Source of the DNA: DASRAP01 sp964503275
Lineage (GTDB): Bacteria; Gemmatimonadota; Gemmatimonadetes; Gemmatimonadales; Gemmatimonadaceae
Length of the DNA: 64,000 bases
Assembly: GCA_964503275.1 (NCBI GenBank)
Contig: CAZCZO010000008.1
Location: forward strand, 58,523-122,522
Reading direction: 5' to 3'
Shown: positions 8,088 to 16,836 of the stretch, piece by piece
Layout of the letters: each line of letters starts with the position of its first letter
How positions within the stretch are numbered: the stretch's first letter is position 1
Position numbers and translations under genes: made by a program
Notes under the pieces: generated by a model
Databases searched by the model: none
What the model saw: the letters and a program-made list of their open reading frames with translations, nothing else
Told to the model about the DNA's origin: nothing

Positions 8088-8600
8088 CTACGCGGACTTG
8101 GTGATCGACGTTGGCATGGGGGCCGCGAGCGCGGTCGCGACGGCCTGCTGCATCGAATCCGCCGTTTCGAGCGGGCCGAAGCGCTCCAGCACGGTGCCAT
8201 CGCGCCCGACGAGGAACTTGGTGAAGTTCCACTTGATGGATTCGCTGCCGAGGGTCCCCGGACAGGCCGACTTGAGGTAGCGGTACAGTGGGTGCGCGGC
8301 ATGGCCGTTGACGTCGACCTTCGCGAACATCGGGAAGGTGACGTCGTAGGTCGTCGAACAGAACTGCTTGATCTCGGCCTCGGTGCCGAACTCCTGGTTG
8401 CCGAACTGGTCGCAGGGAAAGCCGAGGACGGTGAGGCCTGCGTCGCGCTGCGCACGGTACAGCGCCTCGAAGCCCGCATACTGCGCGGTCGTGCCGCACT
8501 TCGAGGCCACGTTGATGATGATGAGCACCTGGCCGCGGTACGGCGCGAGGGTGGTGGTCTCGCCGTCGATGGTGACCACGGGGATGTCGAACAGACTCAT
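8088..8600 (-). CDS. Glutathione peroxidase family thiol peroxidase
   Basis: A 170-residue protein of the GPx/BsaA family, which reduces hydrogen or lipid peroxides, in bacteria mostly with thioredoxin. The peroxidatic Cys35 lies in NVASKCGTT. GFPCDQFGNQE carries the Gln and the resolving-type Cys, and KWNFTKFLV the Trp and Asn of the catalytic tetrad. It has Cys rather than selenocysteine and no export signal. It is co-directional with the D-threonine-aldolase-like gene and divergent from the M19 peptidase gene. Confidence 0.93.
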   Translation of the reverse strand: MSLFDIPVVTIDGETTTLAPYRGQVLIIINVASKCGTTAQYAGFEALYRAQRDAGLTVLGFPCDQFGNQEFGTEAEIKQFCSTTYDVTFPMFAKVDVNGHAAHPLYRYLKSACPGTLGSESIKWNFTKFLVGRDGTVLERFGPLETADSMQQAVATALAAPMPTSITKSA

Positions 8601-8657
8601 GGCGTGAACGATGGGGGTGGGCGGCAGCGCGGGCCAGCGCGATGCCGTCGGGGCGCG

Positions 8658-8663
8658 TAGATT
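8658..8663 (+). promoter_or_regulatory. Candidate -10 box (TAGATT) before the M19 gene
   Basis: TAGATT lies 30 bases upstream of the ATG at 8694. Similar boxes are found before the YfiT gene (TAGAAT, 45683) and the SRPBCC gene (TAGATT, 63354). No convincing -35 element is seen. Confidence 0.35.
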
Positions 8664-8693
8664 CGGCGCACCCTTCCTGACCCGGACTAACGC

Positions 8694-10073
8694 ATGCACC
8701 CCTCCCGCTTGTTCCTGCTCAGCGCGCTCTGCGCTGCCCCCGCGCTCGCGCAGCAGCGCCCGGCCGACGACCCGGCCCTGGTGGCCCGGGCGCGCGCCAT
8801 CCACGAGCGGGTGATGACCCTCGACACCCACGTGGATATCAACGCGCGGAACTTCTCGGCCGAGGGCCCCAACTACGCCAGCCGCCTGAACACGCAGGTG
8901 GACCTCGTGAAGATGGAGGAGGGCGGGCTGGATGCCGCGTTCCTCATCGTGTACGTGGGGCAGAACGACTCGCTCAACGCGTACGGCTTCCAGCGCGCCT
9001 ATGACGCGGCCATCGAGAAGTTCGACGCGGTGCATCGGCTGGCCAAGGAGTTGGCGCCCACGCGCGTGGGCCTCGCGCTGACGGCCGCCGATGCGCGGCG
9101 CCTCTACGCCGAGGGCAAGAAGGTGGTGTTCATCGGCATCGAGAACGGCTTCCCGATCGGGAGCGACATCAGCAATGTGGCCAAGTTCCATGCGCGCGGC
9201 GGGCGCTACATGTCGCTGGCGCACAACGGGCACTCGCAGCTCTCGGACTCCAACACCGGTGAGCGCGACAACGTGTGGCTGCACAACGGGCTCTCGCCGC
9301 TGGGCCGTCAGGTGATCGCCGAGATGAACCGCGTGGGGATCATGATCGACATCTCGCACCCGTCGAAGCAGTCGATGATGCAGACCCTGCAACTGACGCG
9401 GGCGCCGATCATCGCCTCGCACTCGGGCGTGCGCGCGCTGTGCAATCACAGCCGCAACCTCGACGACGAGCAGATCGACGCGATGGCGAAGAACGGCGGC
9501 GTGATCCAGCTGGTGGCCTTCAACAGCTATGTGAAGTGTGACCCCGCGAAGGACGCCGCGCGGGCGGCGGCGCTGGCTCAGTTGCGGGCGGAGTTCGGGA
9601 TCACGGCGCCGCAGGGCCGCGGTGGTGGTGGACGGGGTGGCGCCGCGGGAGGCGCAGGTGGTGGGCGCGCGGGCGCGGCTGGTGCGGCCGGTGCCGCGGG
9701 CGCGGGTGCCGCGGCCGTGACGGCGCAGGATCAGATCAACGCGCTCCCCGAGGCGCGCCGCAACGAGTATCTCGCGCGGCAGGAGGAGATCGTGTCGCGG
9801 CGGTATCCGGCGGACCCCGTGGCCACGGTGAGCGACTTCGCGGACCACATCGACTATGTGGTGAAGCGGGTGGGCATCGACCACGCGGGCATCAGTTCGG
9901 ACTTCGATGGCGGCGGCGGGGTCGAGGGCTGGCGCAGTGCCAGCGAGACCTTCAACGTGACGCTCGAGATGGTGCGCCGCGGGTACACCGAGGAGCAGAT
10001 CGCGAAGATCTGGAGCGGGAACCTGTTGCGGGTGTTGGAGCGGGTGGAGGCGGTGGCGCGGGGGGCGCGGTGA
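8694..10073 (+). CDS. Exported membrane-dipeptidase-like M19 peptidase
   Basis: A 459-residue zinc dipeptidase of the renal dipeptidase family, hydrolysing dipeptides outside the cytoplasm. Signal peptide: residues 1-20, ending ALAQ. The metal site starts with LDTHVDIN (His46, Asp48). The bridging Glu is in FIGIENGF, and further ligands in DISHPS and SHSGVRALCNHSRNLDD. A late conserved block DHAGISSDFDGG is present. An insert of about 40 residues rich in Gly, Arg and Ala (RGGGGRGGAAGG and following) interrupts the barrel near residue 310. Such loops occur in several other exported proteins here. The gene stands alone and ends against a strong hairpin. Confidence 0.92.
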   Translation: MHPSRLFLLSALCAAPALAQQRPADDPALVARARAIHERVMTLDTHVDINARNFSAEGPNYASRLNTQVDLVKMEEGGLDAAFLIVYVGQNDSLNAYGFQRAYDAAIEKFDAVHRLAKELAPTRVGLALTAADARRLYAEGKKVVFIGIENGFPIGSDISNVAKFHARGGRYMSLAHNGHSQLSDSNTGERDNVWLHNGLSPLGRQVIAEMNRVGIMIDISHPSKQSMMQTLQLTRAPIIASHSGVRALCNHSRNLDDEQIDAMAKNGGVIQLVAFNSYVKCDPAKDAARAAALAQLRAEFGITAPQGRGGGGRGGAAGGAGGGRAGAAGAAGAAGAGAAAVTAQDQINALPEARRNEYLARQEEIVSRRYPADPVATVSDFADHIDYVVKRVGIDHAGISSDFDGGGGVEGWRSASETFNVTLEMVRRGYTEEQIAKIWSGNLLRVLERVEAVARGAR

Positions 10074-10084
10074 GGGCGTGCGCG

Positions 10085-10118
10085 GCACCGGGTCGGCGGC
10101 TTGCGCCGCCGCCGGTGC
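10085..10118. terminator. Bidirectional hairpin between convergent genes
   Basis: Arms GCACCGG (10085-10091) and CCGGTGC (10112-10118) plus inner arms CGGCGG (10094-10099) and CCGCCG (10106-10111) give a 13-bp GC-rich stem with a two-base bulge. There is no T-tract. It lies between the M19 gene and the convergent sterol-desaturase-like gene. Confidence 0.5.
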
Positions 10119-10163
10119 TGCGCCAGTAGGATCCCGGGGGGATCACCTGGTCCCGGTCGCGCC

Positions 10164-10982
10164 TCAGTAGTCCGTCTTGATCGAGCCGTCGAACGGGACC
10201 TTCAGCTGATACGCGATATCCTCATCGGGCCGACCCGCCAGCGTGTCCACGCCGTACCGTACACTGCGCGGATCGTCGTAGACCAGGGTGCCGAACAGCC
10301 GGTCCCAGATCGAGAACACATTGCCGAAGTTCGAGTCCGTCCACGGGCGCTCGACGTGGTGGTGGAACTTGTGCATGTTGGGCGTGACGAACACCCAGCT
10401 CAGCGGTCGATCGATCCACGCCGGCACAGCGATGTTGGCGTGCGTGAAGTACGTGAAGAAGATCGTCACGATGCGGTAGAACACGTACGCCGCCAGCGGG
10501 ATGCCGCAGACCAGCACCGTCACCAAGGAGAACAGCTCGCGCACCACATAGTCGCCCGGGTGGTGCCGCGTGCCGGTGGTCGCGTCCACATGCGTGTCAC
10601 TGTGGTGCACGAGGTGGAGCTTCCACATCCACTTCACCCGGTGCAGTAGATAGTGCGCGAACCACTGGGCCATGAAGTCGAGCGCCAGCACGGCCAGGAG
10701 CAGCTCGACCCACAGCGGCCACGCGACCAGGCGGAGCAGCCCGACCCCGTGGAGCTCCGCCCACACGTACAGGCCCGCGGTCGCGGCGGTGAACGACGCG
10801 TTGATGAGCAGCGACGTGGCCAAGAAGAAGAAGTTGACCCGAGCGTGCTTCCACTTCGCGTACTCGAACCGCACCAGAGGGACGGCGCCTTCGAGGACCC
10901 AGAAGAGGGTCAGGCAGACGAAGACCCAGGCCAGCTTCTGGCCCGATGACATACCCGCGAACAGGTCAAGGAAGCGCCCCAT
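10164..10982 (-). CDS. Sterol desaturase / fatty acid hydroxylase family membrane protein
   Basis: A 272-residue membrane di-iron enzyme of the fatty acid hydroxylase superfamily. Histidine boxes appear in order: HYLLHRVKWMW (HxxxH), HLVHHSD (HxxHH), and near the end HKFHHHVERPW. Hydrophobic helices lie at about residues 15-35, 50-70, 82-105 and 135-165. Bacterial members hydroxylate or desaturate lipids, sterols, hopanoids or carotenoids; the substrate is not visible here. The tail NVFSIWDRLFGTLVYDD is typical of the family. A promoter with CTGACA and TAGATA ends five bases before the ATG, suggesting a leaderless mRNA. Confidence 0.92.
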   Translation of the reverse strand: MGRFLDLFAGMSSGQKLAWVFVCLTLFWVLEGAVPLVRFEYAKWKHARVNFFFLATSLLINASFTAATAGLYVWAELHGVGLLRLVAWPLWVELLLAVLALDFMAQWFAHYLLHRVKWMWKLHLVHHSDTHVDATTGTRHHPGDYVVRELFSLVTVLVCGIPLAAYVFYRIVTIFFTYFTHANIAVPAWIDRPLSWVFVTPNMHKFHHHVERPWTDSNFGNVFSIWDRLFGTLVYDDPRSVRYGVDTLAGRPDEDIAYQLKVPFDGSIKTDY

Positions 10983-10987
10983 AGCCC

Positions 10988-11016
10988 TATCTAAGGTATT
11001 CCGGCGAAGGTGTCAG
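10988..11016 (-). promoter_or_regulatory. Candidate promoter before the sterol-desaturase-like gene
   Basis: CTGACA (11016-11011), a 17-base spacer, then TAGATA (10993-10988) on the minus strand. Only five bases separate the -10 box from the ATG at 10982, so transcription would start at or beside the start codon. Confidence 0.4.
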
Positions 11017-11063
11017 CGCTGGTCATTCCTCGCGGCGGTCTTCGCTGGCTGAGGCCGCGGGCG

Positions 11064-12371
11064 CTACCCGCGCTCCCCAGCCAGCGCCTTCTGCCGCCGC
11101 CCCAGGTACACCCCGGTCGCCACGAACAGCGCCGCGAACGGCACCGCGACGAAGGAGATCCCCGTGATCGTCAGGCCGATCGCCGCCAGACCCGCGTAGC
11201 CCCACGACGCGAGCTGGTCGCCGGCCCGGTACACGAAGGTCTCGATGAAGCTCGACGCCTTGTACTTGTCCTCGCGGCTCACGACAGTGAAGAGCACCTT
11301 GCGCGAGGGGTTGGTCAGCACGAATTCCGTGGTGCGGCGCGCGATCGAGAAGAGGATGAAGGTCCCGAGGATCGGCAGCAACCCGGCGCCCGCTGCGCCC
11401 AGCGCGGCGAAGCCCACCAGGCTCACCACCGGCACGGCAGCCAGCGTCACCGCGAGGCCGAAGCGGTTCAGCAGCTTGCCGGTCAGGAAGATCTGCCCCA
11501 CCGCAGTGAGCGACTGCGTCACGAACTCCATCGTCCCCAGCAGTGCGGTCCGCACTTCGCGGTCCTCCGAGAAGGCACCGACGATGTCCGTCTGCGCGAA
11601 GTACAGCACCGTCGAGCCGAAGGTGTACAGCAGGATGAACACCGCGATGCCCGAGAGATACGACGACTTCGCCACGTGCGTCATCCCCGCCAGCACGCCG
11701 CCGCCGATGATCTCGTCCTCCCGGTGGCCCGCCGGTGCCCCATCGTCCTTGGGCAACGACGGGAACAGGCGCACGATGATCAGCGCGACCGACAAGAAGC
11801 CCGCCGAGACCAGCAGCAGGTTCGGTACGCCGACGCGCTCGACGAAGAAGGCCGTGAGGCCGGATCCGGTCACCGAGCCCAGCGTGCCACCGACCGCAAT
11901 GAAGCCGAAGAGCCGCTTCGCCTGCCCCTGGTCGAAGGCGTCCGTCATCATCCCCCAGAACACCGAGACGATGAACAGGTTGTACACACTGGTCCAGATG
12001 AAGAAGATGCGCCCGGTGATCACGTCGTCGAGATGCGCCTGCCACAGTGCATAGAACGCGATCAGGTTCAGCACGAAGAACCCGTAGGTGATCGGGATGA
12101 ACTTCTTGACCGGGAAGCGCGCGACCAGCGACGCATACAGCGGGTTCATGACGAGCATCGTGCCCAGCGTGCCCAGGAACAGCCAGGGCAACGACCGCAC
12201 CCCGCTGGCCACCGCCATCTCATCGCGGATGGGCCGCAGGATGAAGAAGCTGGTCAGGATGCAGAAGAAGTACACGGCGCCGCCGAGCATCGCCGAGAGC
12301 TCGTTGGGGCGCACGTGCACCACCCGCTGTAGCGCACGGTACAGCGGGGTCACCTGCTGGGCGTCCGACAT
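11064..12371 (-). CDS. ATP/ADP-translocase-type (NTT-like) MFS transporter
   Basis: A 435-residue integral membrane protein with about 12 hydrophobic helices. The opening (MLGGAVYFFCILTSFFILRPIRDEM) and blocks such as TSVYNLFIVSVFWG and GFIAVGGTLGSVTGS resemble the free-living-bacterial relatives of the nucleotide exchange translocases (COG3202). The charged ILRPIRDEM is characteristic. In free-living bacteria the substrate is unknown; nucleotide uptake should not be assumed. The start is ATG at 12371, sharing one base with the TGA of the upstream epimerase gene (TGATG), so the two are translationally coupled. An in-frame TTG one codon earlier is less likely. Confidence 0.85.
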   Translation of the reverse strand: MSDAQQVTPLYRALQRVVHVRPNELSAMLGGAVYFFCILTSFFILRPIRDEMAVASGVRSLPWLFLGTLGTMLVMNPLYASLVARFPVKKFIPITYGFFVLNLIAFYALWQAHLDDVITGRIFFIWTSVYNLFIVSVFWGMMTDAFDQGQAKRLFGFIAVGGTLGSVTGSGLTAFFVERVGVPNLLLVSAGFLSVALIIVRLFPSLPKDDGAPAGHREDEIIGGGVLAGMTHVAKSSYLSGIAVFILLYTFGSTVLYFAQTDIVGAFSEDREVRTALLGTMEFVTQSLTAVGQIFLTGKLLNRFGLAVTLAAVPVVSLVGFAALGAAGAGLLPILGTFILFSIARRTTEFVLTNPSRKVLFTVVSREDKYKASSFIETFVYRAGDQLASWGYAGLAAIGLTITGISFVAVPFAALFVATGVYLGRRQKALAGERG

Positions 12372-13543
12372 CAACCCTGTCCTCGGGCGTGCCAGGCCTT
12401 GAGGACCTCGACCTCACGCTCTGCGGCCAGCCCGGCGCGCAACTGGACCCGTCGCGCCTCCGGCTGCTGGTCGTAGAACTCGAGGGTCGCCCGCACCGTG
12501 TCCGCGAACGGCCGGAAGGTCAGGCCCGCATCCAGCGCGCGCTGGATGGAGCGCACCGCGAAGCCGGCGCTGCCGCCGACGGGATTGATCCACACCGGCA
12601 TGTCGCTCCACGGCCGCACGTTGTTCGCCTGCAGGAACGGGGCCTCCACCCATGTCAGCCGCAGATCGGTCGTCGTCAGCACCGCGCGGATGCCCCCGAG
12701 CATCTCGGCCACACTGATGCGCGAGGCCGGGCCCGTCACGTTGAAGACGCCGTAGGTCTTGTTCTCGCAGCAGCGGATCGCGAACTCACTCAGGTCACGC
12801 GCGTCGATGTACTGCACGGGGTCCGTCGGATTCCCCGGTGCGAGTACCTCGCCACCGCGGCGAAGGCGCACTGGCCAGTACGTGAACCGGTCCGAGAGAT
12901 CGCCAGGCCCGACGATGAGGCCAGGCCGGATGACCGTCGTGCGCCCGGGGAAGGCCGCAGACACGGCCTGTTCCGACAGTGCCTTGAAGGCGCCATAGTT
13001 GCGGCTCATGGCCGTGCGCTCTTCGTTGTCCGGCTCTGTCGTGGTCGCGGTCGCGGCGGTCTCGTCGGCGCCCGGCGTGTCGTTGCGCGCGTACACCGAG
13101 ATGGTCGAGATGAACACGTACTGACCCACGTTGCCCTTGAGCGCCGCCGCGGCCTCGCGGGCCCATCGCGGGAGCGTGGTGGGGTTGTCGATCACCACAT
13201 CCCACTGGCGGCCCTTCAGCGAGGCGTAGTCGCCCGTCGCGCGGTCGCCGACCAGCTTCTCAACCTCAGGGAACAGCCCCGGGTTCGTCTGGCCGCGATT
13301 GAACAGGGTGACCGTGTGCCCGCGCGCGAGGGCGTAGCGCACCTGCGCGGGTCCGATGAATCCCGTGCCGCCGAGGATGAGGATCTTGAGCGGGTTCGCC
13401 GCGCGTGTGACCTGGTCGGGTAGCGGGGAGGGCGCGCTGGTCGCCGCCGCGGCTACGCCGTGGGGGCCGAACGGCAGGCCGACGCCCAGCGCGCCGCCGA
13501 CGACGGCGGAGGACTTCAGGAAGTCTCGACGGGAGCGGGTCAT
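12371..13543 (-). CDS. Tat-exported NAD-dependent epimerase/dehydratase, paralogue 1
   Basis: A 390-residue extended SDR. The N-terminus RSRRDFLKSS followed by a hydrophobic Ala/Gly-rich stretch is a twin-arginine signal, so the protein is probably folded with its dinucleotide and then exported. The mature part begins with the nucleotide site ILILGGTGFIGP (about residues 50-61), continues with RGHTVTLFNRG, a VIDNPTT block, and the epimerase-type YGAFKALSE, where the active-site YxxxK is Y-G-A-F-K. RPGLIVGPGDLSDRFTYWPVR is shared with the paralogue at 42141. An acidic/Thr-rich insert (ETAATATTTEPD) lies around residue 165. Coupled by TGATG to the transporter gene. Substrate unknown; sugar-linked substrates are usual for the fold. 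Confidence 0.9.
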   Translation of the reverse strand: MTRSRRDFLKSSAVVGGALGVGLPFGPHGVAAAATSAPSPLPDQVTRAANPLKILILGGTGFIGPAQVRYALARGHTVTLFNRGQTNPGLFPEVEKLVGDRATGDYASLKGRQWDVVIDNPTTLPRWAREAAAALKGNVGQYVFISTISVYARNDTPGADETAATATTTEPDNEERTAMSRNYGAFKALSEQAVSAAFPGRTTVIRPGLIVGPGDLSDRFTYWPVRLRRGGEVLAPGNPTDPVQYIDARDLSEFAIRCCENKTYGVFNVTGPASRISVAEMLGGIRAVLTTTDLRLTWVEAPFLQANNVRPWSDMPVWINPVGGSAGFAVRSIQRALDAGLTFRPFADTVRATLEFYDQQPEARRVQLRAGLAAEREVEVLKAWHARGQG

Positions 13544-13600
13544 TCGTCGTGGGGAAAGGGGAGAGCAGGGCGGCGCGGAAGCAACGCGTCGCGAGGTCCG

Positions 13601-13619
13601 GGTGTCCAACTTTGACACC
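13601..13619. promoter_or_regulatory. Inverted repeat between divergent epimerase genes
   Basis: GGTGTC, seven bases, GACACC: a perfect 6-bp inverted repeat in the 180-base gap between the two divergent Tat epimerase genes. It could be an operator serving both. No protein partner can be named. Confidence 0.3.
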
Positions 13620-13723
13620 GTCGGCGGCCCATTCGTCAACGCGGCCCCTCAACGTACCGTTGGCAGGACCCGTAGGCCGTCGGGACGCTCCGCCGTTCGC
13701 CACCCTCCTCCAGCCCTTCCCCG

Positions 13724-14839
13724 ATGTCCACGCGTCGCGACTTCCTTCGGACCAGTGCGGTGGCCAGTGCCGCCGTCGTCAGCGGTACCCGGTCGCCCTG
13801 GGACACCCTCGCCGCGATCGCCGCCGAGCGCCGCGCGGCCGCCGCGCCGCTCAAGATCCTGTTCCTGGGCGGGACGGGCTTCCTGGGCCCGCATGGCGTC
13901 CGCTACGCGATCGCGCGCGGGCACAGCGTGTCGATCTTCACCCGCGGCCGCCGCGAGGCAGAGCTTCCGGCGGGCATCGAGTACCTCACGGGCGACCGCA
14001 ATGGCCAGCTCGATGCACTCAAGGGCCGCACCTGGGACGCCGTCATCGACAATTCGGCCACCGACCCGTCGTGGGTGCGGCAGAGCACCGCGCTGCTCAA
14101 GGGCAATGTGGGGATGTACTCGTTCACCTCGTCCACCGGCGTGTACTTCCCCATCCGCCTCGTAGGGGTGGACGAGACCACGCCGGTGTGGTTGTCGATG
14201 GAGAAGCCGCTCGCCAACGAGTACGGCGTGAACAAGGCGAACTGTGAGGCCCTGGTGACGGAGGCCTTCGGCGACAAGGGCCTGAACCTGCGGCCGCACT
14301 ATATCGTGGGCCCGGGCGACACCACGGACCGCTTTCCGCACTGGCCGCAGCGGCTCGCGCGGGGCGGCGAGACGATGGTGCCGGGCAAGCGCAGTGATGC
14401 GGTGGCGATGATCGACGTGCGCGACTTGGTGGAGTTCAATATCCACTGCTTCGAGCAGGGCGTGGGCGGCACGTTCATCGTCTCGGGTCCGACGCGCGAG
14501 GTGTGCACCAACGAGCGCTTCATGACCGAGGCCATCGCGGCAGTCGGGCGCGATGTGCGGCCGGTCTGGGTCGACGACTACGCCTTCCTGCAGCAGCAGC
14601 GCGTGTCGTTCCAGGTGCCGTGGATGTTGCCGACGGGCAACAACGCCGGTGTCTCGCTCTGCAAGTACGACAAGGCGATGGCCGCGGGGCTCCGGCATCG
14701 CAGCATCGGGGAGACGGTGCGTGACACGCTGGCCTGGTGGCCGCAGCGGGAGCCGGCGACGCGCCGCGAGGCGGCGCCGCGCTTCAGTTGGACCCCGGAG
14801 CGTGAGGCCGAGGTGTTGGCGGCGTGGAAGGCGCGGTAG
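13724..14839 (+). CDS. Tat-exported NAD-dependent epimerase/dehydratase, paralogue 2
   Basis: A 371-residue extended SDR with the twin-arginine signal STRRDFLRTSA at residues 2-12. The nucleotide-binding motif ILFLGGTGFLGP follows at about residue 45. The active-site YxxxK is YGVNK. The region RPHYIVGPGDTTDRFPHWPQR matches the equivalent part of the other two paralogues. The C-terminus ends EREAEVLAAWKAR, also shared (EREVEVLKAWHA at 12371 and EREAEVLALWKA at 43295). The gene is divergent from paralogue 1. Three exported Rossmann-fold paralogues within 31 kb is unusual. The stop codon lies within a strong hairpin. Confidence 0.9.
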   Translation: MSTRRDFLRTSAVASAAVVSGTRSPWDTLAAIAAERRAAAAPLKILFLGGTGFLGPHGVRYAIARGHSVSIFTRGRREAELPAGIEYLTGDRNGQLDALKGRTWDAVIDNSATDPSWVRQSTALLKGNVGMYSFTSSTGVYFPIRLVGVDETTPVWLSMEKPLANEYGVNKANCEALVTEAFGDKGLNLRPHYIVGPGDTTDRFPHWPQRLARGGETMVPGKRSDAVAMIDVRDLVEFNIHCFEQGVGGTFIVSGPTREVCTNERFMTEAIAAVGRDVRPVWVDDYAFLQQQRVSFQVPWMLPTGNNAGVSLCKYDKAMAAGLRHRSIGETVRDTLAWWPQREPATRREAAPRFSWTPEREAEVLAAWKAR

Positions 14840-14862
14840 GAGGGCATTGCCCGCTACCGCGC
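14831..14862. terminator. Stop-codon-embedded bidirectional hairpin
   Basis: GCGCGGTAG (14831-14839) pairs with CTACCGCGC (14854-14862), with an inner GGGC-ATT-GCCC stem. This gives 13 base pairs with small bulges. The TAG of the epimerase gene is part of the stem. A second stem, CGACCGG/CCGGTCG, follows at 14866-14889 before the convergent protease gene ends. Confidence 0.5.
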
Positions 14863-14905
14863 CTGCGACCGGACGATCAGCGCCGGTCGATCACGATGGC
14901 GTGAT

Positions 14906-16615
14906 TCAGAATGTGATCGTCACGCTGTTCGAGCAGGACGTCGTGCCGGCCGCGCAGACCTGGTAGGTCCGCGACCCGCTGCCCTTCCCAAGGTTGTCGG
15001 CATAGCTCGACCCGCTGACGGTGGCGATCCGCGAGCCGTTGCGGAAGACATCCACCGACCCCGTCGCGCCCGTCCACGCGAGATTCGCCGTGGTATTGCC
15101 GCGGGACTTGCTGGTGCTGACAGTCAACGCGATGCCCGTGCTCGGGGCGGTGACCGTGATGGCCTGCGAGATGGAGGCCGTCGCGCCGCCGTTGTCGGTG
15201 ACCGTCAGGGTCACGGTCCGCGTGCCGCCGGAGGCGTAGGTCTTGTTCACCTCGACGCCGCTGGCCGTCGTGCCATCGCCGAAGGACCAGGCATAGCTGA
15301 CGATGCTCCCGTCGGGATCGGTCGACCCGGCGCCACTGAAGCTGCACGAGAGGTCGTTGCAGCTGAACATGTACGACGCGATCGGCGGCTGATTGACTGT
15401 CCCGCCCCCGCCGCCGAGCTCACCCGAGAACAGCAGACGGTTCGGCGAGCCGGTGCCGGCGCTGGTGACCTTGCCGGTCGTGGCGGCCGTCACGATCGCC
15501 TCGGTCACGGCGGCGGGCGAGGCCGTCGGCGATCCCTCGAGGATCAGTGCGGCCACCCCGGCCACGTGCGGCGACGCCATCGAGGTCCCGCTGATGGTAT
15601 TGGTGGCCGTGCTGCTGGTGTACCACGCGGACTTGATGCTGCTGCCCGGCGCGAAGAGGTCGAGGCAGCTGCCGAAGTTCGAGTACGACGCACGTGCGTC
15701 CGTGCTGGTCGTGGCCCCGACGGTGATCGCGCTGGCCGCACGTGCGGGCGAATAGTTGCAGGCGTTCGCGTTGCTGTTGCCGGCCGCCACCACGAAGGTG
15801 ACACCGGCGGCGACGGCGTTCGCGACCGCGTTGTCCAAGGTGCTGCTCGCCCCGCCGCCCAGCGACATGTTCGCCACGGCCGGCTTCACATGGTTCGCGG
15901 TCACCCAGTCCACGCCCGCGATCACGCCGCTCGTGGTGCCCGATCCATTGCAGCCGAGCACGCGGACGGGGATCAACTGCGTCGCCTTCGCCACGCCCCA
16001 GGTCGCACCGCCGACCGTGCCCGCCACGTGCGTGCCGTGTCCGTTGCAGTCCGAGGTCCCGTTGCCATCGGAGATCGCCGTGAAGCCGCCGGAGACGCGC
16101 CCCCCGAAGTCCACATGCCCCGGGAGGATGCCCGTGTCGAGGATGTACGAGCGCACCCCGGCACCGGTCGGGACATAGGTGTAGGACCCGTCGAGCGGGA
16201 GGTTCCGCTGGTCGATGCGGTCCAGCCCCCACGTCGCGCCGGTCTGGGTCGTCGACGTGGTCACGATCCCATCGGGCTCGATGAGGGTGACGTTCGGGTT
16301 GCGCGAGAGCGCCTGGACGGCGGCGTCCGCAGCGACGGCCGGCAGGGTCAGCGAGAAGCCGCGCAGGGCGGTCTGATACACGTACCCCACCTCGCCGCCA
16401 TGTTGCGCGGCGAGGCGCTGGGCGAGCCCGGGTACGTCGCCCACGTCGTCGCGGAGTGTGACGATGAAGCTGCTACCCACGCTGCCCGCCGCCCCGCCGC
16501 GCTGGACGGACAGGGTGGACTCGGGGGTCGCCGACGGACCGGACGTCTCGGTGTCCGTGCAGGCGGCGATGGTCAGCAGTGCGGCGAGTGCGGCGGCGGG
16601 TAGCGTCCTGCGCAT
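14906..16615 (-). CDS. Lipoprotein subtilisin-like serine protease with PKD domain
   Basis: A 569-residue exported S8 peptidase of the proteinase K/aqualysin type. Order: lipoprotein signal with lipobox IAAC (Cys19); an I9 propeptide at about 48-118 (FIVTLRDDV..IEPDG); the protease domain with Asp160 (ILDTGI), His193 (NGHGTHVAGT), oxyanion Asn280 (AAGNSN) and Ser345 (GTSMASPH); then a Gly-rich linker, a PKD domain from about 405 (NQPPIASY..SFGDGTTASG) and a final beta-sandwich module ending in VTITF. It should be tethered to a membrane and degrade proteins outside the cell. ATG at 16615 has GAGGAG (16628-16623) seven bases upstream. Complete, with all catalytic residues. Confidence 0.95.
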   Translation of the reverse strand: MRRTLPAAALAALLTIAACTDTETSGPSATPESTLSVQRGGAAGSVGSSFIVTLRDDVGDVPGLAQRLAAQHGGEVGYVYQTALRGFSLTLPAVAADAAVQALSRNPNVTLIEPDGIVTTSTTQTGATWGLDRIDQRNLPLDGSYTYVPTGAGVRSYILDTGILPGHVDFGGRVSGGFTAISDGNGTSDCNGHGTHVAGTVGGATWGVAKATQLIPVRVLGCNGSGTTSGVIAGVDWVTANHVKPAVANMSLGGGASSTLDNAVANAVAAGVTFVVAAGNSNANACNYSPARAASAITVGATTSTDARASYSNFGSCLDLFAPGSSIKSAWYTSSTATNTISGTSMASPHVAGVAALILEGSPTASPAAVTEAIVTAATTGKVTSAGTGSPNRLLFSGELGGGGGTVNQPPIASYMFSCNDLSCSFSGAGSTDPDGSIVSYAWSFGDGTTASGVEVNKTYASGGTRTVTLTVTDNGGATASISQAITVTAPSTGIALTVSTSKSRGNTTANLAWTGATGSVDVFRNGSRIATVSGSSYADNLGKGSGSRTYQVCAAGTTSCSNSVTITF

Positions 16616-16836
16616 GGGTCAGCTCCTCGGGGGCGGGGCCTGCCGAGTGATTCGGCGGCGCTCTACGATGTGGTGTTCTGGCGGTCCGCGCAATACCCCC
16701 GGCGCGGCCCCGCTCCGGTGATTCGCTCGGCACGGAACGGGGGTGCCGCGGCTGTGATGGCCCGCAGCATGATCCGAAACCACGCCCGTCGCCTGGGCGT
16801 ACATCGGAGGTGTCCCTCCGCCCGCGTGCCTCCGCC

